DNA from: Miscanthus floridulus
Taxonomy: Eukaryota; Streptophyta; Magnoliopsida; Poales; Poaceae
Length of the DNA: 64,000 nucleotides
Assembly: GCF_019320115.1 (NCBI RefSeq)
Contig: NC_089587.1
Span: forward strand, 104,767,158 to 104,831,157
Direction: 5' to 3'
Positions 44,100 through 56,852 of the stretch are shown here, in pieces. Position numbers and translations under genes: made by a program. The notes beneath the pieces are model-generated. The model had not been told where the DNA came from, did no database searches, and was given only the letters and a program-made list of their open reading frames with translations. The number at the start of each line of letters is the position of its first letter. Within the stretch, counting starts at the first letter, position 1.

Positions 44100-45564
44100 T
44101 GTAACACCTCTGATGTTATGAGCTCACTTAGCACCTAGTTAGACCTAAGAGAAATCAGCCAATAAATTTTTGGATTTTAAAACACACATGGAATGACGAG
44201 TGAGTCTTATGTGGTTCACTTTGATGGACTAAACTAAATATCTGAGTTAATTCACTTAGTGCATAAAAGTATTTAAAAATGTTCGATAACGATTCTAGTA
44301 AGTGAATGGAGAATGGCTTGTTCCGTTGGATTGAACATGAAAACAATTTTTATAAATAAAATAAAATATAACTTGTAATTAGAACTTAAATAAAATTTAG
44401 AGTGCAAGTTAGTAGTTGAGAATGCAATTTTTGTTTTGGTGAGTAAAGGTTATTTAATAGTATATTTGATAGCTCAGAAATCGAATCCAAAAATTTAAAC
44501 TAGAATTTTCGTGAATCGGCAAGAAGTTGAGTAATAGTTAGGATGCCATTTTTGGTGAATTATATTGAGCAAAATAATCAAATAGTGCTTAAATGTTTTG
44601 CCTCTATGAGTTAGTATAAAGAATGGATTATTACATGGGATATTTGTTAGGTTGAGATTGACAAGGTTTAGATCTTCTATAAATTAAGACAAAAGTGCTA
44701 ATGACTGTTAGTTATAACCTAAACCTTGAAATTTCCAAGATGATGATAAACAATGACGTGTTAGCATTTAAATTCTAGCTAAATTTATTAAACACTAGCT
44801 TTATATTCTTGTACCGTTAGTTGCATCATGGTGAGTACTTTGGCGTGGAGTGGTTTATAGGATGGTCTAACGTAGCGGGGTTACCCCAAGGATTGCTTGA
44901 AACTCCTCAGAACACACGAAGAACCACATTCGGTGCTCTGTTCATGAAACAGCGCGCTGCGCGACGAACTCATCTTGGCCGTCTCGTATCTTTTTCTCTA
45001 GTTACTCTTTGAGCATAACGAGTGTCTTGTTAGGAACCGGGTAGCAAGAACTGTCGATGAATTTGAGTGGTCGCACTTTAGGCAAAGTAATTAGCAATTT
45101 TCGCTTAGCTTTAAAATCCGTGCCCGACATTTTTGTGTTGGCTCAGCCCCTAGGTGCGATTACCGCACCCACGTGCACCGCTGTCGCCGTGTGAGGCCAC
45201 AGGTTGGCGCGCGTAGGTCACGCCGCGAGCTATCATGCTGCTGCCGTCGCCTTGCGGTGCTGTGCCGTGCTCGCGCCTGTGCTGTGCGTGCTAAGTCATG
45301 TTGCTGCGCTGCTGTGCCGTTGCACGCGCGCTGCCGCGAGCGAGGCCGCTGTTAGGGCAATGTGGCTTCTTCCCCACCATGCGAACTACATAACCGTCGA
45401 GTAGCCACCATATCCGATGTCCCATAGCATAGCTGCCTTGTTGCCCTCACGCCACGACAGGTCGAATCGCACCCTATGTCGTGCACTGCTGGTCGCTATG
45501 CCCTGCCACGCCCTCGTGCTGCTGTCGACAGGCGCCGTTCAAATTCATGGCACATGGGCCGTCT
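44100..45564 (+). mobile_element. R: partial gypsy-type LTR, plus orientation
   Basis: Starts TGTAACACCTCTGATG and matches the reverse complement of the right part of LTR P (for example TTTTGGTGAATTATATTGAG near 44550 and GGTGCTCTGTTCATGAA near 44930). It is interrupted at 45564 by LTR Q, whose TSD CGTCT is R sequence. It probably continues after Q from 49218, but its right end is not recognisable. Confidence 0.75.
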
Positions 45565-48500
45565 TGTGGTAGAATTATCTAATCTAATGCCTCCTATGAG
45601 TACTTGTCTTCCATTAGACACTAAGTACCCAAGGGAGAACACTAAATTACGCAGTTCCGTCGAGCACACCCCATGAGAGAACCCAAAAATCCATATTTTT
45701 CCATCAGGATCACGAATGAGAGAATAAAGCTTACATCATTATTAGCCCTTTTCTTACATCATGTTCTATGTAACATCAGAGTATAATATTTATTATTTAT
45801 AATAGCGGAATATGAACATGTTATCAGAGTTATGAACAATTTAAGTTAACAGCGGAATATAAACATGTGATCAGAATTACAGCAGAAATAAATATCTATT
45901 CATGACATGATGAAGCATTGATATATAAACTATGACAACAGATTATAAAACTTCTATTTAAAAAATATTTAGTGAGAGTTATAAATAAAAACTATGATCG
46001 CAGCGTAAAGGAATCCTCTCTGAACCCACCAGGAGAAATTCGCACACAAAAGTCAGCTCTAGCATCCGCCTGTCACCTGCAACAGAGAGAAATAAAACCC
46101 TGAGTACTCAATTGTACTCAGCAAGACTTACCCGACAGGAGGAAAGAAAAGACTCCAAGGATATGCAAGGCTATCAGGCTTTTGGGTTTATTGCATCTGC
46201 AGGAAGCATTACTAAGCGTGTGTCCTTATATTCGATTTTATTAGCAGTCATCATTAGTTCATTAACTACCCATTCTATGTAAGCACGTATGCCACTTTCA
46301 AGCAGGTTATAAGCAATCAGAATCATTTTATTATCTTTCATCTTCTAGTTCTTACTACGTTGCTAGACTGTAGACAAGCCGTACCGGATCGCCTAGCGAT
46401 TCACGAATCAATGACTCCATAATCCATCATCGTCCCTATCATGGTATGTAATGCGATGCAGAGATGATACAATAGTTAATTAACAAGGCGACAACAATTC
46501 TTAAAACAGAGTACATACAACGAACAAGCTAGCTCTAATGACTAACGTACTAATCTACACATCAACATCGTCAAGAAAGGTGTCATTTCCCAACAAGTGT
46601 TTTAGTTATACAATTCCAAGATGTCTCTTTATTCCATTCTATCGATTTAATCTTTATTCGAAATAGGGCATCATTATCTATCTAGCAAACTAATTATTCT
46701 AAAGCTACAAAAATTACAGTGAGTAGCTAATAATATTGATAATTTACTGTAAAATTTTTAGAGCTAATACTATCATCGATTTATCATAGAAAATCCTACA
46801 AGTTCACCTTTTAATAATATTAAGCATATTAAAATAATTAGAGAAATCCTAAAAACATACTGAACCTATGCGAACAAAATACACTATTAGATAGATCATG
46901 ATTTTAAAAACTTAACAAAATTAGTTTCATAATTTTTGGACAACTACACAAATTTATATTGATTTTATAAGTTTATTTCTGAAACTAAATTAGCTAATTG
47001 TTTTCTAGAACGAAAGGGCCGACGGCCGCTAAGCAGCCCAGCAGCCCCAGCGCGGCCTACGTGGAGTGGCCACGCGCGCAGCAGCAGGCTAGACTAGCGA
47101 GCGGCCCGTGGTGTGGCGGCGACAGGCCCGATCCAACGGGCGCGCGGGTAGCCCAGGCGCGTAGGCAGCGGCCCAGGCATGGGAACAGGGCGCGAGCGGC
47201 CTAGGCGCGGCGGCCATAGGCTGGCCCAGCAAGCCAGCCCACGAGCGGCCTGGCAATTTTGCAAAAATGCCCCCATGCTTCTATCTATTTGGTACACTTC
47301 TGTTCATGAGTCTCATGTTTTGCATCTAGACCCAAGGAAAAGTTTCTATTTCCATTGCTCACCTTCTCTTCATCCTCAAAGCAGAGCACGAACAGGGGAG
47401 CACCGGTCGGTGGTCAATCCTAGCCGGGGAAGGCACGACGGCGGCGATAACCCGCCGGTGAGGGGCACGGGAGCCCGCACGACCACAGGCTGGCCGCGGC
47501 AAGACCCGAGCTGACCCCCGGCAACCTGCCCGTGCGAGCCGTGGTGGTAGTACAACGGCTGCGGCAGCATCGGCTAGGTGGCGACGGCAACGGCGCCCTG
47601 GCGCGGGTGGCTACGGCGCTATGGGAAGGAAAAGGAGGGGGCGCCGGTGCTACATGCGTGTGTCAGCAGCAGTTCGACCCGACATGGACGATGGCGGGGT
47701 CAGTGGTGGCGCCGCCACGTCGAGGATGAGACATGGGGCAACGCGGGGCTCGGGAGGGGCAGCGCCATGGGAGCTGTGGACCATCACGAGGCCACAAGGC
47801 ACGCGCGCTCATGCAGGGAGCCGGACAACGACGCAACAGGCGCGATGGGAGGCAGCGTGGTGCTACGGCCGTCACGGCCGCAGGCATAGGCGATCACAGA
47901 GCTTAGCGCGTGGCGAGCGCGAGCCTAGGGCGCACGGCGTGGTCGGGGCATGGGGAGCAAGCCAAGGTGACACGGGCGCGTGAGAGAGATGGATAGAGGT
48001 GGTGGCTCAGGTAGAGAACAGGGAGAAACATCTCCGGGTGGAGCTCTGCTTGGCTACCATGGCAGACGTGGCCACGACAAGCAGCAGCTAGAGAGGAAGA
48101 GCAGAGCGAGAGCAGCAGCTCGACGTCCTCAAGATGCAGAGGGTAGGGGGCAGCAGCATGTGCGGCCACGGCCGGAAGGACGAGAGCAGGGCCAACGAGG
48201 ACCACACAAGACGTGGGCTACCGGGCAAGGCACACGCAGGGGCAGTGCCAGCGAGGGCAGTGGCCATGTGCCAGCACAGGAGCACACCTGGCCGGGTGCA
48301 GGATAGCAGTGCATGGACGAGATGACTCAAACTTGGTGGGACGCTCTCAGCGCGACGAGAGGAGCAGTAACACAAAATCAACGGCCATAGCGTGATGGGA
48401 CAGCAAAAGCAGCCAGCTCCTCCGTGGTTAGGTGGGTCGTGCGGTGGGCGAAGCACCACGTCGGCCAGACGGCTAGCAGGCAGTGCATGCGGCGACCGCA

Positions 48501-49217
48501 GGCCGAGCCATACGACGATGAGTAGTGATGCGCACAAATTTAAATGAGACGCAAAAACCGTGGATTAGCTCGCCCAGTTCCAACCAACATGCACTACTCT
48601 AGAGTTGACACTACCATCTTCCCTCGAAGCCACCCATATGACCAAAAGATGACCAGCGAGAAGGAAAGAGAGGCACCAAGATAGGCTGGCCACGCAGAAC
48701 GTCAGTTCACGGACAGAGCGCCACTATCATTGTTAACATGTTCAAAGCATAATTGGAAAATTTTACGAGAGCATCATGACTCCTAGACCAACCACAACCT
48801 GCACCGTGTTCAAGTACACATCTCGACGCAACCAGTTGTGCAAAAACATAGATATGTTGCCTAACCAGTTTGTTGGAATTTGAATGCCAAAATGACATTG
48901 TCTATAATTCTTTTCCGACTTAGAGAGAATAATAACTTAGCTAGAACCAACAACCTTTAGCGACTTTGCCGAATTTTTTAATATACCTAAACCTAATTAA
49001 TTCCAATCACTATGCAATTTCATACACTAGTCCATACGTCATACTGACTCATAGAAACCAAAACATCTGGAACTAATTAACCTGTTGTTCAATATAATTA
49101 AAAAAATGACACTTTTAAACCTAAGTTAAATTTTAAAATCCGAGAAAATCGCTTCGGTAAATCCTCTTAGACCTAAATCTTGGTGCTAAGCAAGCTCGTA
49201 ATACCAGAGGTGTTACA
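45565..49217 (-). mobile_element. Q: gypsy-type solo LTR (3653 bp)
   Basis: On the minus strand starts TGTAACACCTCTGG (49217) and ends TCTACCACA (45565). Perfect 5-bp target-site duplications CGTCT lie at 45560-45564 and 49218-49222. It is the same family as LTR P but shorter and divergent. It has a GC-rich middle (47000-48530) in which many open frames appear on both strands; none shows a recognisable protein and I treat them as chance frames. No internal domain is attached. Confidence 0.88.
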
Positions 49218-49654
49218 CGTCTCGGGCCAATTCTTCACGTCAGTAGCTAGATCATGGAGCTGGCCAACCGCCCAACCCGCATTTAGCCACAGCCGTGCTT
49301 TAGCGATGGCCAATTTCTGAGTTTCGTCGCCGCCAGTCAGCTCACCACTGGAGCAGAGCGCGACTGGGGATGAGGCCCTATCCCTCGGTTGAGGTCCAAC
49401 TAGTCATCCCTTTGCGTTCGCCTTGGTCCCCTCGTGTTGTTGCTCACCTTGGTTTGGTAAGGGACGATGCGAGCAGGGACCTGACACGGTCTTGCCATGC
49501 TCAGGCGCCGCCGTCCAGTGCAGGCGTACGTGCCCAGGGTTCCTCGGGTCTTCTCCGTTCCTACCGATTGTGCGGTTGGCTTCGTGGTAAGCCCCTTTTA
49601 CTTCCCCGCCACCCCTATCACCTCTCTAGACCGTAGAACCGTCAGAACAGGAGC
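49218..49654. other. Probable continuation of LTR R, GC-rich
   Basis: Follows the right TSD of Q, so it was contiguous with 45564 before Q inserted. No gene supported; the 88-residue frame at 49370-49636 has no known domain. Confidence 0.4.
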
Positions 49655-49802
49655 ATCGTCATGGAATATACCCAAAGATTTAGCCTTAGATAGGAGTGCT
49701 TGTAAAACACTATTCACGTATCTGAACCTTGATTGTTTCTGCTGGGTTTCAACTTTAGCCTATCCCAACTTGTTTAGAATTTAAAGGCTTTGTTGTTGTT
49801 AT
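49655..49802 (+). mobile_element. LINE 3' tail, plus orientation
   Basis: Matches the reverse complement of the 3' part of the LINE at 21462-22001, from GGAATATACCCAAAGA through the stop region and TTTAAAGGCTTTGTTGTTG. It is decayed, and no target-site duplication was found. Its tail ends exactly where similarity to the K2 segment begins (49803). Confidence 0.78.
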
Positions 49803-50660
49803 TGGGTTGTCGCATTCTACTCCCATACCTTAAAAAACTCAAATGCACATTAATGTCTCCTCTCGTGGCTGACGAAAAAGAAAAGAGTAGTCACATGTGC
49901 GTATGCAAGAGTTAGATCTCACACGATATGCAGCTGTGTATGTGTGTGTTTATGGTGCAAAGATGGCCTTATAAAGATATCTTTAAACAAGTAGACAAGT
50001 AGTTTCTATTTCTACTGGTGATTTTGATAATTAAATTAGGTTTAAAGATGTAGTCTTATAAAGAATGATGGATTGGGTGCCATCAATGCAACTATATGGA
50101 GCCATATGTCACGGACAAAGGAGTGGGCGATCTGTGGGGAAACAAACGAGTGCACGGATGGATTAGCAAACCCTACCCTGGAATCATGACAGTGTCTGTA
50201 TACAAATAAGTAGAGAGGAAGCAAGTGTCCATGGATCGAATCGTAAAAGCAGCGACAAGGAGCCGCCACGGCTCAAGGAAAAGAATCAAATTGCTTGACA
50301 ATTCCCGTCATAGGGGGGGAGGGAAGGAAGATGGAGAGGACGTACATCATATTGACTATCCTATTGCGCTCCTCGGGCTGAAGCTAGGTGCGCCAGTCGC
50401 CTCCGGCGGGGGCAGCCGCGTTAGGGTCGACGCCACCGACGTCAGCGATGGCGGCAGGGCCGTCCCCCAGCGTGGGGCGCCAGTTGGCGGCGCCGTCCAT
50501 GGCTTTGGACTCGACCGCCTCTCTTGCTCTTTCTCGGATCTGATTGCTGACTTCGATCGATCTGCTGGTCGACGAAGGAGGAAGTACCTCCTCCCACCCC
50601 TCTCTGATAAGAGAGGAGCAATTGTAGCGAGAAGTGCCGTGTAGGAGGTCAAGGAGCGAC
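49803..50660. repeat. Paralogous segment (K4 side) of 21364-22880
   Basis: Intron-1, exon-1 and upstream sequence related to K2. It includes GGTGCAAAGATGGCCTTATA (49952-49971), the uninterrupted target of the LINE that sits in the K2 side. KIX exons 2 and 3 are missing because the segment is cut at 49803 by the LINE tail and the gypsy LTR. Confidence 0.85.
50346..50500 (-). pseudogene. K4: isolated first exon of a MED15-type KIX gene
   Basis: A 155-nt minus-strand exon, the same length and phase as K2 exon 1. It reads MDGAANWRPTLGDGPAA and ends RIVNM, with the same GTACGT donor. The Gln of the TQLQPE motif is a TAG stop (50384-50386), and no downstream exon exists in this segment. It is a truncated pseudogene lying about 730 bp upstream of the RNase H gene on the opposite strand. 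Confidence 0.85.
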
Positions 50661-50742
50661 CAAGAAAGGCATGAAAGAAAAATGAAAAAGAAAGCTCGAA
50701 GTCAAAGCTAACACGCTAGACGTCATGGGCTTGGGATACTCA

Positions 50743-51005
50743 GCCCTGGTTTAGTTCTCAACTTTAGCACTATGTAAAAAAAAATTCCCCGTTACATCAA
50801 ATTTATGGTACATACATAGAATATTAAAAATAGATAAAATTAAAAACTAATTACACAGTTTAGTTGTACTTTACGAGACGAACATTTTAAGCCTAATTAG
50901 TCAACGGTTGAACGATTATTACCAAATATAAACGAAATGCTACAGTAGAGAATCTGACACTATACAAACTTTGCACGTTCAGATTCCAGCCAACTAAACG
51001 CACCC
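50743..51005. mobile_element. Tourist-like MITE (263 bp) in the RNase H gene promoter
   Basis: Ends GCCCTGGTTTAGTT and AACTAAACGCACCC form imperfect inverted repeats, flanked by TCA on both sides (50740-50742 and 51006-51008). The interior has GAGACGAACATTTTAAGCC and TAATTAGTCAACGG motifs common to a large grass MITE group. It lies about 220 bp upstream of the start codon and may form part of the promoter region. Confidence 0.7.
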
Positions 51006-51225
51006 TCATTCTCTTACAGAAAAGGCCCATCACTTAGTGGGCTTCGAAGAGAATCCATCCCAGTAGTCTGCCCGGCCCACCCTATCTTCGTCGCCATCTC
51101 CGTCTGCCCGTAGGTGTGCTCCTGCGCGGCGGCTACGTGTGCTCCTGCGCGGCGGCGGTTGGTAAGCCCCACCTCCGGTCCCAGCCACCGTTCTGTGTCT
51201 TCTGTGCTTCTCCTCCGCCTCTCTA

Positions 51226-54137
51226 ATGGTGATTCAGAGTTGCTCTTCTTTCCACTGTGGGTTGCTGATTTCCAGAGCGGCGTGGAGGAGGCACTACCCC
51301 CTCTTCTGGGCTCTCAGGCCTCTCGTGCCGCCGCCGCCGCCACTCCCACAGCCGCCCACGCGCTTCTTCGCCTCCTCCTCCTCCTCCCGGCGCTCCACCA
51401 AGAGATCCGCCGCAAAGACGCCAATGGACTCGGCTCCCGCCGGCGAACCCTTCTACGTCGTCCGCAAGGGGGACGTCATCGGCATCTACAAGACCCTCAG
51501 CGAATGCCAAGCTCAAGTCGGCAATTCGGTATCTGCCTTCTGCCTTCCGTGACTTTCCTTCCGTTGCTGGCTTGCTGTCGCTGACCATGCCCCTACCGCT
51601 GCTGCTGCTGCTGCTGCTAGGTTCGCGACCCTTCTGTCACTGTCTTCAAAGGTTACTCTCTGCGTAAAGACACCGAGGAATACCTCGCGGCGCGGGGGTT
51701 AAGGAACGCTCTCTACGCCATTGACGCAGCAGATGCACGAGATGAATTGTTCGACGATCTAGTTCCCTGCCCTTTCCAGGTAACGCAAACAATGCTCTGG
51801 GCTTGTAATTGTAAATTCCAGCTGCTTCAGAGCCACGCTTTGTGAGGAGATTCTACAATGTTAGCGTCCACCAAGGCAGCAACCGTTTGCTTGCTTTTAT
51901 GTAATTAGGGTTGCATCTTATGTACTAGCTGGATCTGATTGCCGGTCATTTCTGTACATGGTATTCAGTTTTATACTACCTGACTTTTGGCGTAACATCT
52001 CATGAGATGTTCACTGTGCTACTTGTGGTTTCAGCAACCTGATGGAGGTGCATCCTCTACATTGAAAAGGTCACACGAGATTGTGAGTAGCATTTTTTCT
52101 TTGTCACTATAAGTGTGAATAGGTGATCCATTTCCATTCAAAAGTGACCTCTATATATATCTCATTTACTCGCACCAAAAAATCATTTTCTCAAGGAAAC
52201 CGGACCATCAAAGAAGCATCCCAAAGTTGATGAGCAGGAATTACCTGATAGTCATGTGAGTATGAATAATGCAACCCGCACTCTATGCATTGTTTATTGG
52301 CTCGTTTCTGTAGTTGTGGTTTGTTACTAACATGTATATTTTCAACTTATCTTTGCTGTGATGATACATGAACCTGTGCTCATCAGCAGTTTTGACCTTT
52401 TTTGCAGCTCTCTTGTATTCTTGAATTTGATGGTGCCTCTAAAGGAAATCCAGGGAAAGCTGGTGCTGGAGCAATAATAAGGCGGATAGATGGTTCTGTG
52501 GTATGTAGCCAACTGGTAGCTAAACTGATGTGTTCTATTTATATTGAATTATCATACCTAGCTGGTTACCGTGTTATGATCTTTATTTACTGAAGATTGC
52601 TCAACTACGTGAGGGTCTGGGTATTGCAACCAACAATGCTGCTGAATATCGTGCATTGATCCTAGGGCTGACATATGCGGCCAAGAAAGGGTTCAAGTAT
52701 ATTCGTGCTCAAGGCGATTCTAAGCTTGTCTGTAACCAGGTCAGTGGTGATAGCTTTGTTATTTTGTAGCTTATATGTTCTTTGTTCCACTGTGAACTAT
52801 CAATAGAGATTTAGCACTGTGCAATTCATTCTGACTTCAAATTCCACTAAGGTAATAACACCTCGAATGTGATTTTGCCATACAATTATCTTCGTTCTTG
52901 TTATCATTTCGTTCAAAGAGCCCTTGTTCAAATCAGTTCACATTGAAATAAAGACTTTATCTCAAAATCTCTGCATACATAATCTCGTAAAAACCTATTT
53001 TTTCATAAAAATGTTGTGAAACCTAGTTTGTAGAGCTTTCAGGTGAGAGTCTCGAGCAGCTGGAAATTGTAGTGATGTTAATTTTTTTCTTGACAAAAGT
53101 AACACATTGTGCTTTCTGGAGCAGGTCCAAGATCTCTGGCGTGCTAAGCATGAGAATATGGCTGGCTTGTGCAAGAAAGTTAAGGAGCTAAAGGGAACAT
53201 TTCATTTATTTCAAATCAGGCATGTTTTGAGGGTAGGTGTCACTTCTTTCCTCTGTTTTCTGACCTTGTTCAATTTTCTCTTAGACCAGCCAGCTTTGCA
53301 GTTTGCCATGTTCATGTGCTGCGCCATATCATATTCTACTGGCACCATTATGCTGGCCATGCAAGGTTTTATGTTGACATCACATACAATCAATTCTCAA
53401 AAGATACCACATGGCAGAAACTGCCCCTCAAAAAAGGTGGCATAACCTGGAATTACTTGTATGAGTCTTCTTAGACTCCTATCATAATATAACGATACAC
53501 AACTCTCGTGCGTGCTTGAAAATAAAATCCATTCGGGCACTGTATGGGTGTTGCATAACAACTATTTCGTGCGCATTAGCATAGCACTATTTTTTTTCTT
53601 GCGGTTGAAGTAGTGAAAAGTGACACACAAGATCGCTACATGGCCAGTTCATGATTGCTTCAGGTTGCCTCAGAGTCAAGTACTCAACTGCTAATTAACA
53701 TATTTATTGGAGCAATTTCCTCTATCTGTCTAATACGTATCGATTTTTTTTATTTGATAAACATTTAGATTGGCATATCTAATTCTCTATGGATTGATAA
53801 GACCATCTGAAAGGCCCTTCAGTAAAACATAACTTTCTGCAAGAGTCCCTTTTAACTGGATTCAATGTTGGTCGGAAAGTCCCTCTCTATCAAAAAAAAA
53901 AAAGAGGGAAAAATGTAAGTAGCTAAACCATGATACCCCTGACACTCATGCTGCCTCGTTTGTTTCTCAGGAATATAACTCGGCTGCTGATGCTCAAGCT
54001 AACTTTGCAGTAGAACTTCCTGGTACGCTTGCTGTGTAACCTTGTGAATTACTGGCTTCTATGCTAATTGTATTAGACCTGATTTATTTGTCTCTACAGT
54101 TGGTGAAGTTCAAGAGCAGTCGAACTTTTCATGCTAG
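51226..54137 (+). CDS. RNase H1-like protein with hybrid-binding domain, nine exons
   Basis: Exons: 51226-51528, 51621-51779, 52035-52082, about 52197 or 52214-52255, 52408-52500, 52596-52739, 53125-53232, 53971-54022 and 54100-54137; roughly 330 residues. The first 65 residues are Arg/Ser/Pro-rich, like an organelle transit peptide. Next comes FYVVRKGDVIGIYKTLSECQ...FKGYSLRKDTEEYL, the RNase H1 hybrid-binding (viroplasmin-type) domain. The RNase H fold keeps all acidic residues: Asp in EFDGASKGNPG, Glu in NNAAEYRALILGL, Asp in AQGDSKLVCNQ, and Asp in NSAADAQAN. The enzyme cuts RNA in RNA:DNA hybrids. A second Met (51424, MDSAPAGEPF) could give a form without transit peptide; dual targeting is inference. 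The acceptor of exon 4 is uncertain: 52214 keeps the frame, 52197 does not. All other junctions are GT-AG and in frame. Confidence 0.88.
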
Positions 54138-54524
54138 CAGTTTTGTTGTGCTAAGTGTGGTTTGTGCTGGGACTGAATCTACGTCACGTTTGTTCAGTTC
54201 CCATTGACAGAAAAGGAAGAGACTAAACAACAGCTATAGTGGAAGTGGTAGTCGGTCTGATATATCTACAGGGTATTGAACAGACTGAGATGCAATATTG
54301 GGTAGATTCCTAGGAAATTTAATCGTCTCAAAATTCTAGATAGTGCACTGTGCACAAGTTGATTTGTCCAGGACCGGTGTTTGCTGATATACAATGCTTG
54401 TATTCGGAACATATTACTACTAGAATGAAGGGATGCACCCTGAAACTTTTGTTACTCTTTTCTGTATGTTGGTTACTTGGTTTGTGTAGGTGAGGCTAAA
54501 GTATAAATTAATTCAAAGTGTGTA
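54138..54524 (+). other. 3' UTR and downstream sequence of the RNase H gene
   Basis: AT-moderate sequence without open frames after the TAG stop. No canonical AATAAA was noted. Probably 3' UTR and spacer. Confidence 0.4.
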
Positions 54525-54788
54525 CTCCCTCTGTCCCAAAAAGAATAATGTTATGATATGCGTACTGGTCAAACTTTCTCAAATTCGACTAGCTTTATAG
54601 AAAAAATATTAGCAACATTTGTATCACTAAAGAAAATTATTATAAAAATATATTCTATGATTTATCTAATGATACTAATTATACATTATAAATATAAATA
54701 TTCTTTTATATGTAATCGATCAAAGTTAAAAATATTTGACTTCTCGAAAAATGAGAATGACATTTTTTGCTGTGTGGGGTGGAGGGAG
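54525..54788. mobile_element. Stowaway-type MITE (264 bp)
   Basis: Starts CTCCCTCTGTCCCAAAAAG and ends GGTGGAGGGAG, inverted repeats of the CTCCCTCCGTCCC type, with TA on each side (54523-54524 and 54789-54790). This is the signature of Tc1/mariner-related Stowaway elements. Confidence 0.88.
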
Positions 54789-54849
54789 TATGTTTGAAGA
54801 AACAAAAACTTTCTATCAACCTATCTTTTCACTTGCTACAGGTAATCCT

Positions 54850-55757
54850 TAGATGTCCTTGGCTAAGTAAGACAATAACATGAGAAGTCATCAATAAAGA
54901 AAAAAATAATATTTTCACCACCCCAATAAAAAGGAACATCAAATGGACAAAAATGGTTTTGTGTGTTCAATCGTAACAGTTTATGTGAACCTTATATTAA
55001 CTCCTTGCAGATGGTTGCTTCGATATTCGTGAGGTCTTATTTGCCCTTAATGTGAATCCACATATATGCCGGCCAACAAAATCTTCATTTTGTTATGTTA
55101 TTACCTAATCTCTTGTGCCAAAAGAAAGCATATCATTGTGTGCATCACACTTATTTTCGTAACTTGTTCAGCATGGCTTTAGAAAAAAACATCATGAAGG
55201 TTGAAATGGCATAACTGATCAATTAAAGTACTGGCACCACAATAATATGTATATGTATTCTCTCGTCTACATGCATAACCTTAAAACTTAGTACATCCAA
55301 CTTTCTCATAAACACAAGATTTCTGCTACATTCGAAAAACATACATACACTCTTTAAGTACAAATCACAGACATACAGACATATACATGGATTACTCTGC
55401 GAGTCCTGATCCCTTCAATACAGTGCCTTCATTTTTATTATCATGTGCTTTAGTCCGCTTATGGGTTGGATCATAAGCAACTCCTGCATAACATTTGACA
55501 CATGAGTAATAGCACTAGAATCTAACGAGTAGGTATTACTAGGACCTATAATGAGTAGATTCTAACTTCCAAGCATGCAGAAAAATATTGTATACACCTT
55601 TTTTTTCAAACCATATTTTTCTCTTCAAGCAATCCTTCTTAAAATGGCCACCTTTTTTGCAGAAATGGCATCTCAACTTCTTTTGCTTCTTCCCTTTGCT
55701 GCTACTACCTGCTGGCACCATTATCCACCATGAAAATTGATTGCTTTGTATAACCAT
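54850..55757 (-). pseudogene. Old copia remnant with zinc knuckle, protease and integrase pieces, copy 2 side
   Basis: Minus strand, right to left: zinc knuckle CHFCKKGGHFKKDC (about 55630-55675), protease-like LDSSAITHVSN (about 55520), then non-coding decay. It ends in an integrase core piece CPFDVPFYWGGENI followed by FFFIDDFS (54850-54965). The order is that of a copia pol gene. The integrase piece lies left of 54974 and is not in copy 1, so the old element crosses the duplication border. Confidence 0.7.
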
Positions 55758-55940
55758 TTACAGTTCATGTGCATCACTTTACACACCATCAAATAACATT
55801 TAATTGTGAGTCTGTGAAATTAGCAACAGCAAATTATTCCCTATAGAGATACAGTGACAATGAATAAACGGTAAAGATTTAGATACAAACAACTTAAAGA
55901 TTTTTCTTAATTAGGCACACAGAGTACTAGAGTTTCATAA

Positions 55941-56153
55941 TTAAGCATGCAAGGAAGTTACTTTGAATCCTGAGCAGGACGTTAGGGATGTGGGCGAATT
56001 CAGAGTGTTAGTATTGTTGTCATCTGACAGCAATGGCTTATATAAAATCAACGGTAAGTTATTGTACACATAAGAGGCAACGATTGACATAGACATGACA
56101 CCAATGGTAGTGACATCAATGCTTTGCAATTCTAGGTCCGCCTCTGGAGCCAA
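55941..56153 (-). other. 70-residue open frame of unknown nature, copy 2
   Basis: Partner of 15891-16103, with only a few residue differences. No domain recognised; may be non-coding. Confidence 0.2.
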
Positions 56154-56852
56154 CCTGTACCCAATGCCCCTTCGACAGTGGAATCAGGGCGATCACTTAC
56201 CCCTGCCGGATGTGACCTGTTCACAGAGTCCATAAAATTGTCATTCTACTGGACATTCACAGCAACCTCATGTTTTCTCATCAGTTCAGTGTCCACCCAA
56301 TCCAGATTCCAGAAAACCTATGAGATCATGACTTGGACATAGGAACTGAGCCTATAAAAGTTCATTGATGATATGGAGGCACACCTAACCCACCTAATCT
56401 AGAGTCATCATCAAGGAGAATCTGGATACCTATGATTCCTCCTAAGTTGATCTAGTTTGCTACAGACTATGACTTGAATTTCATGCACAGGCATTTCGTT
56501 TGTAAATTTCACACATCGATTAATTTGGAATTTAGGGCTTCAAGTTGAACAAAGGCTTGTGTTGAGGAAAATTTTGGACGGCAGCTGTGAAAAGACAATG
56601 TCTCATCCAGGGCTGAGAATGGTACCCATTGCCTCAACCAAGCGAATGGGCTGAACACTGCCATTTCACGGCATCATTCTTAGGATTAGGAAAAAACTGC
56701 CCCCACAAGCCCATTTTAAAATCGAAGGAAGTTAGATGCTCAGATTATGAAAGGTGGGAACAACCTAGATAACATGTAAATTTTAAAGAAAAATGCATCC
56801 TTCGCGTTCCCCTAGTGGCCCAAATATCTTACTCATAGTCTATTTTTTTATA

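Noticed and set aside
47000..48540. Many overlapping open frames of 60-150 residues on both strands
   Set aside because: They fall in the GC-rich middle of solo LTR Q, where stop codons are rare by composition. No motif or conserved domain is visible.
53107..53445. A 112-residue frame in the RNase H gene
   Set aside because: It is exon 7 read through into intron 7; the GTAGGT donor at 53233 and the next in-frame exon at 53971 explain it.
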